Assembly (NCBI RefSeq): GCF_030052815.1
Contig: NC_079501.1
Span: forward strand, 98,782,190 to 98,846,189
Source of the DNA: Hevea brasiliensis
Lineage: Eukaryota; Streptophyta; Magnoliopsida; Malpighiales; Euphorbiaceae
Direction: 5' to 3'
Length of the DNA: 64,000 nt
Positions 61,237-64,000 of the stretch are shown one piece after another; within the stretch, counting starts at the first letter, position 1; every line of letters begins with the position of its first letter. Under the pieces are notes generated by a model. It ran no database searches. It was not told the DNA's origin and saw only the letters and a program-made list of their open reading frames with translations. Position numbers and translations under genes: made by a program.

Positions 61237-63077
61237 TCAAGAAATAGAACACGCGTTGGGATTCTCATCGCTGAAGAGCTGAGGGGGTGGGATTCGCTCA
61301 ATCACATAAAGTGGCTGGTAATAGTACATCATTCTCTTCATCCCTTCTTCATCCATGGTGGTAATGATTTCGATATTCTGATCTCCTCCTTCTTCCTTCT
61401 TGGCCTCTTCCTTGTTCTCATTCTGTTCAGGGTTTTCACCATCTTGCTTCTTGGGTTCCTCTTCTGGAGGTTTTTTATCCTCTTCTTTCTTCTCCGAGTT
61501 TTCTTCTTTTTTCTCTTCTGGTTTCGGTTCTTCTGCAGGTTTCTCTTCTTTTTTCTCTTCTTTCTTTTCTGGTTCAGGCTCAGGCTGTGGCACTATTTTC
61601 GCTTGCTTCTTGGTGCGTCTATAAACATAATCCACCAGCTTGTCAGCGTCCATGGTTCCCGTCACTGTTACTTTTCCTGTGCTTAACTCCGTTGAAGCTG
61701 TTTGCACTCCTGTAATACATAGTAAAAGCTTTTCACCTTAATCATGACTATTAATTAAATTTATTTAACTTCCATGGCATTATTTAAGGGCTATAAAAAT
61801 AAGCAGTCCACTATTGAGTTAACACAACACATCATATGGAGGATGAAGGCCACTTTCATTTGCCATGGAAAAAGTTAGCACTAACGATTGATAGACGTGT
61901 ACAATTAGAAATGTGATCCACCCAACCCTCCTTTTGGGTCATTTAGAAATGCGACCTTTGTGCAAATTTCCTTTATCCCTTTTCAGAAACATAGTCCTTT
62001 TTCATTGTCCATTTGGATCAGGTAGCTCCAATGAGAACCTGTACATGCATCCAAATAACTGCAATAAATGCCACCTAAATAGAAAGCAGGGCCCAACTTA
62101 GCTGGTGTGGCAACATCTGGGTAAGCACGGTTACCCAGGAATGTTGGATTCTTTATTTTTATGTCACCTTTCTTGCAGTTGGTCAGTCACACTCAACTTG
62201 TTGAGTTGGTTGTTTTCTAACATTTTCTACTTTTTTCACATAGGAATACAACTAATTAATAACAATAAAGAGATTACAAGAAAGAAACCCTAAAAACGAA
62301 CAAAGAAGCTTAATTACCTCTCATTTTGAGTATCTTTCTTTTAAGTTGCTCAGCACAGGCCTCACAGTGCATGTTTACGTTTAACTCTACAGTTGTTGAT
62401 TCGCTAACCTGTGTAGATTATTTACAAAAGGATAAATCAACATCTTTAACATACACATACATATACTAATATTAATTATATTTATTAAAATAGTTAATTA
62501 ATTGATTGAATGAAGGTGCTAGGTTGAGACCTGTGAGGTGACAACTTGGGGCATTGGTTCACCCTCAGCTTCTGGTAATGGAGATAATACTTTAGCTCTT
62601 CTCTTGGTTTTCTTCATGATTCTGTTGCAAACAGCTTGAGGTTCAATGATTCCTTTTATAGTAACCTGGTTTTGAGCCATATCTATCACTACTCCCTCCA
62701 CACCTGTTGACAACAAAATGAATTGGAGTTAATAATGGGTTAATTTAATACTATATATGTGTATTTTGCTTTTATTTATTTCAGAGACAGAGGACCTCTA
62801 ATCTTCATGATGGACTTCTCAATCTTCTTCGCACATCCCACACAATGCAGGTCCACTAACAAGACAAAGGGAGATGGAGGTTTTGGCTCTTCCTTCTTCT
62901 CTTCCTCAGCAGGCTTCTCCTCCTTTTTCTCTTCAACTTTCTCCTCCGGCTTGGCCTCTGCCTGTGGATCATAATATTAACAGAAGAACTAAAAGAAACA
63001 CGAACGTATAGTGTGTACAAAATTAATAGACTTAAAAATGCATGCAAAAACCTTACCTGTTTAGCTTCTTCACCCAT
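61237..63077 (-). CDS. HIPP9: Heavy-metal-associated isoprenylated plant protein, HIPP9-like, 5 exons, 307 aa
   Basis: Exons in transcript order are 63077-63057, 62961-62796, 62703-62531, 62408-62318 and 61709-61237 (924 nt). All introns are GT-AG with fitting phases. The protein opens MGEEAKQ, then a Glu/Lys linker. HMA domain 1 starts near residue 39, with the metal loop LHCVGC. HMA domain 2 starts near 125, with MHCEAC. A long Glu/Lys/Pro linker follows (about 190-260), then YYYQPLYVIERIPPPQLFSDENPN and the C-terminal CSIS. CSIS is a CaaX box expected to be farnesylated, which would anchor the protein to membranes. HIPPs bind metals such as Cu, Zn or Cd and act in metal homeostasis and stress responses. 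The order and motifs match the HIPP9 type as I remember it. The exact orthology is not checked. Confidence 0.9.
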
Positions 63078-63190
63078 TTGCAGCAGCTAATAGTTAGCAG
63101 AACTTGACTTTGATGAAACTGAGGAGAAGAATATAATAAAAAAATAAGAAGAGCTAAAGTGGGAGGAATACTGAAGGAACAGAAACGAGG

Positions 63191-63199
63191 TTTTATATA
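63191..63199 (-). promoter_or_regulatory. TATA box of the HIPP9-like gene
   Basis: TATATAAAA on the minus strand lies 114-122 bp before the start codon, giving an expected leader of about 85-90 nt. Confidence 0.6.
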
Positions 63200-63431
63200 T
63201 ACAGCGGTTGGGAGAGTATAATCAATGAATGGAACGGTGGGGTTAATTAAGATAACACAGACAGCACAAGTGTGTGATTCCAATGCACATGGAATGCCAC
63301 TAAATGAATAAAGAAGCTGTGATTAGTTTATTCTATATATTTCTTTTAAATCTTCAAGGCTGAATAGGTAGGGAAAAGGCGAGGGAGGAAACCAGTGGAG
63401 CAGGGTTGGTGGATTTATAATCGATCGATCA

Positions 63432-63489
<58 letters not shown>
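63432..63489 (+). repeat. (GA)n microsatellite upstream of the HIPP9-like gene
   Basis: About 28 GA units with one GATA interruption, 350-410 bp upstream of the start codon. GA/CT tracts are common in plant promoters; no function is shown. Confidence 0.95.
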
Positions 63490-63492
<3 letters not shown>

Positions 63493-64000
63493 AGATGAAT
63501 TGCAGAGGCCGAGAGAGAGGTGAAAAAGAAAGCCATGACTAAGGAATACTTCAATTTTCCACCGACTGGCGGACTTTTCATGACAATGAGCTGATATGTC
63601 ATCAAAATGTGACATGTTCTCATTTTAAAAAACAATATTATTATTTGATTTGAGGCTTTGATGTTCAAAAAGATAATTTTTTTCATTTAATATTACGAGA
63701 TATGTATTCTATTAAACTATTAGTTCAGTAGTATATTTTATTATTATGAGTTTTTATTTAATATCACTTTAATATTCTTATGATTTAATTTTAAATAAAA
63801 CATTACATAAGTGATATAATACGAACCAAATTCTGATGCAGATGATAAAGGATTCAAATCTTTAAATTTGAATTAATCCAAACTTTATCAAATAAGTAAG
63901 ATGTTTAGACGAGATACAAGATGTTCGGATGGTATATTATGGGTTCATATAAGACGTGAGATGTTCGGTCAAAATATAATATATTCGAATAAGACACGAG
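63490..64000 (+). other. Upstream flank and AT-rich end of window
   Basis: 63490-63620 is probably distal promoter of the HIPP9-like gene. From 63690 the DNA is AT-rich. The last 110 bp repeat a loose motif (AAGATGTTTAGACGAGA, AGATGTTCGG, AGACGTGAGATGTTCGG, AGACACGAG), which may be the edge of a tandem repeat or transposon continuing to the right. Confidence 0.4.

Noticed and set aside
61225..61686. Plus-strand ORF of 153 codons rich in Phe and Leu
   Set aside because: It is the antisense shadow of the Glu/Lys-rich linker in the last exon of the HIPP9-like gene.
63415..63686. Minus-strand ORFs with Ser-Leu repeats
   Set aside because: The repeat is a translation of the (GA)n microsatellite.
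1..64000. CRISPR array, tRNA or rRNA genes
   Set aside because: I looked for clustered direct repeats with spacers and for tRNA cloverleaf boxes and saw none. The only tRNA-related words are the primer binding sites.

Overview
The window is nuclear DNA from a flowering plant, almost certainly a eudicot. The evidence is spliced genes with GT-AG introns, TATA boxes 60-100 bp upstream of start codons, a heavy-metal-associated isoprenylated plant protein (HIPP) gene, and plant chromoviruses (Ty3/gypsy) primed by initiator tRNA-Met. Euphorbiaceae (rubber tree or cassava relatives) is my guess from the look of the proteins. It is not proven by anything here.

Left part, 1-41936: a nest of LTR retrotransposons. 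The outermost host is a decayed chromovirus (D), seen at 27884-28190, 35424-36035 and 39789-41936. A related reverse-oriented LTR (X, end 27883) apparently landed in D, a second reverse LTR (Y, end 26849) in X, a third gypsy element (C, end 26265) in Y, and a tandem pair of Tekay/Del-like elements (A and B, end 20555) in the protease region of C. A reverse solo LTR (G, 16665-19806) then inserted in the last LTR of that pair. To the right, D is also interrupted by a solo LTR (E, 28191-35418), which carries a reverse solo LTR of the A/B family (31374-34919), and by a reverse solo LTR of the E family (F, 36036-39788). Target-site duplications are readable for G, E, the A-type solo LTR and, with one mismatch, F. 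The 5' halves of C, Y, X and D, and the start of the first LTR, lie left of the window.

Middle, 42354-48350: one minus-strand gene of five coding exons (1157 residues) for a conserved plant protein whose function I do not recognise. It starts only about 0.4 kb from the end of D. From 48350 to 55438 the DNA is AT-rich, with microsatellites, a degenerate ~260-bp tandem repeat and a small GC-richer island, and no convincing gene. A possible 57-codon minus-strand ORF sits at 55439-55612.

Right part, 57149-63200: two minus-strand genes for heavy-metal-associated (HMA) domain proteins. The first has one HMA domain that has lost a metal-binding cysteine. The second is a HIPP9-like protein with two CxxC HMA domains and a C-terminal farnesylation box. 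The last 0.8 kb holds the upstream region of this gene, a (GA)n tract and AT-rich DNA.

The observations I would follow up are: a 91-bp intron-like insert (GT...AG with a branch-point-like motif) in the integrase of element C; a short stem-loop with paired substitutions in five LTR copies from several LTR families; the three-LTR tandem array; the facing 3.7-kb E and F LTRs; and patches of CAG-centred scrambling between otherwise near-identical copies, which may be base-calling or assembly error and affects how the broken frames should be read.
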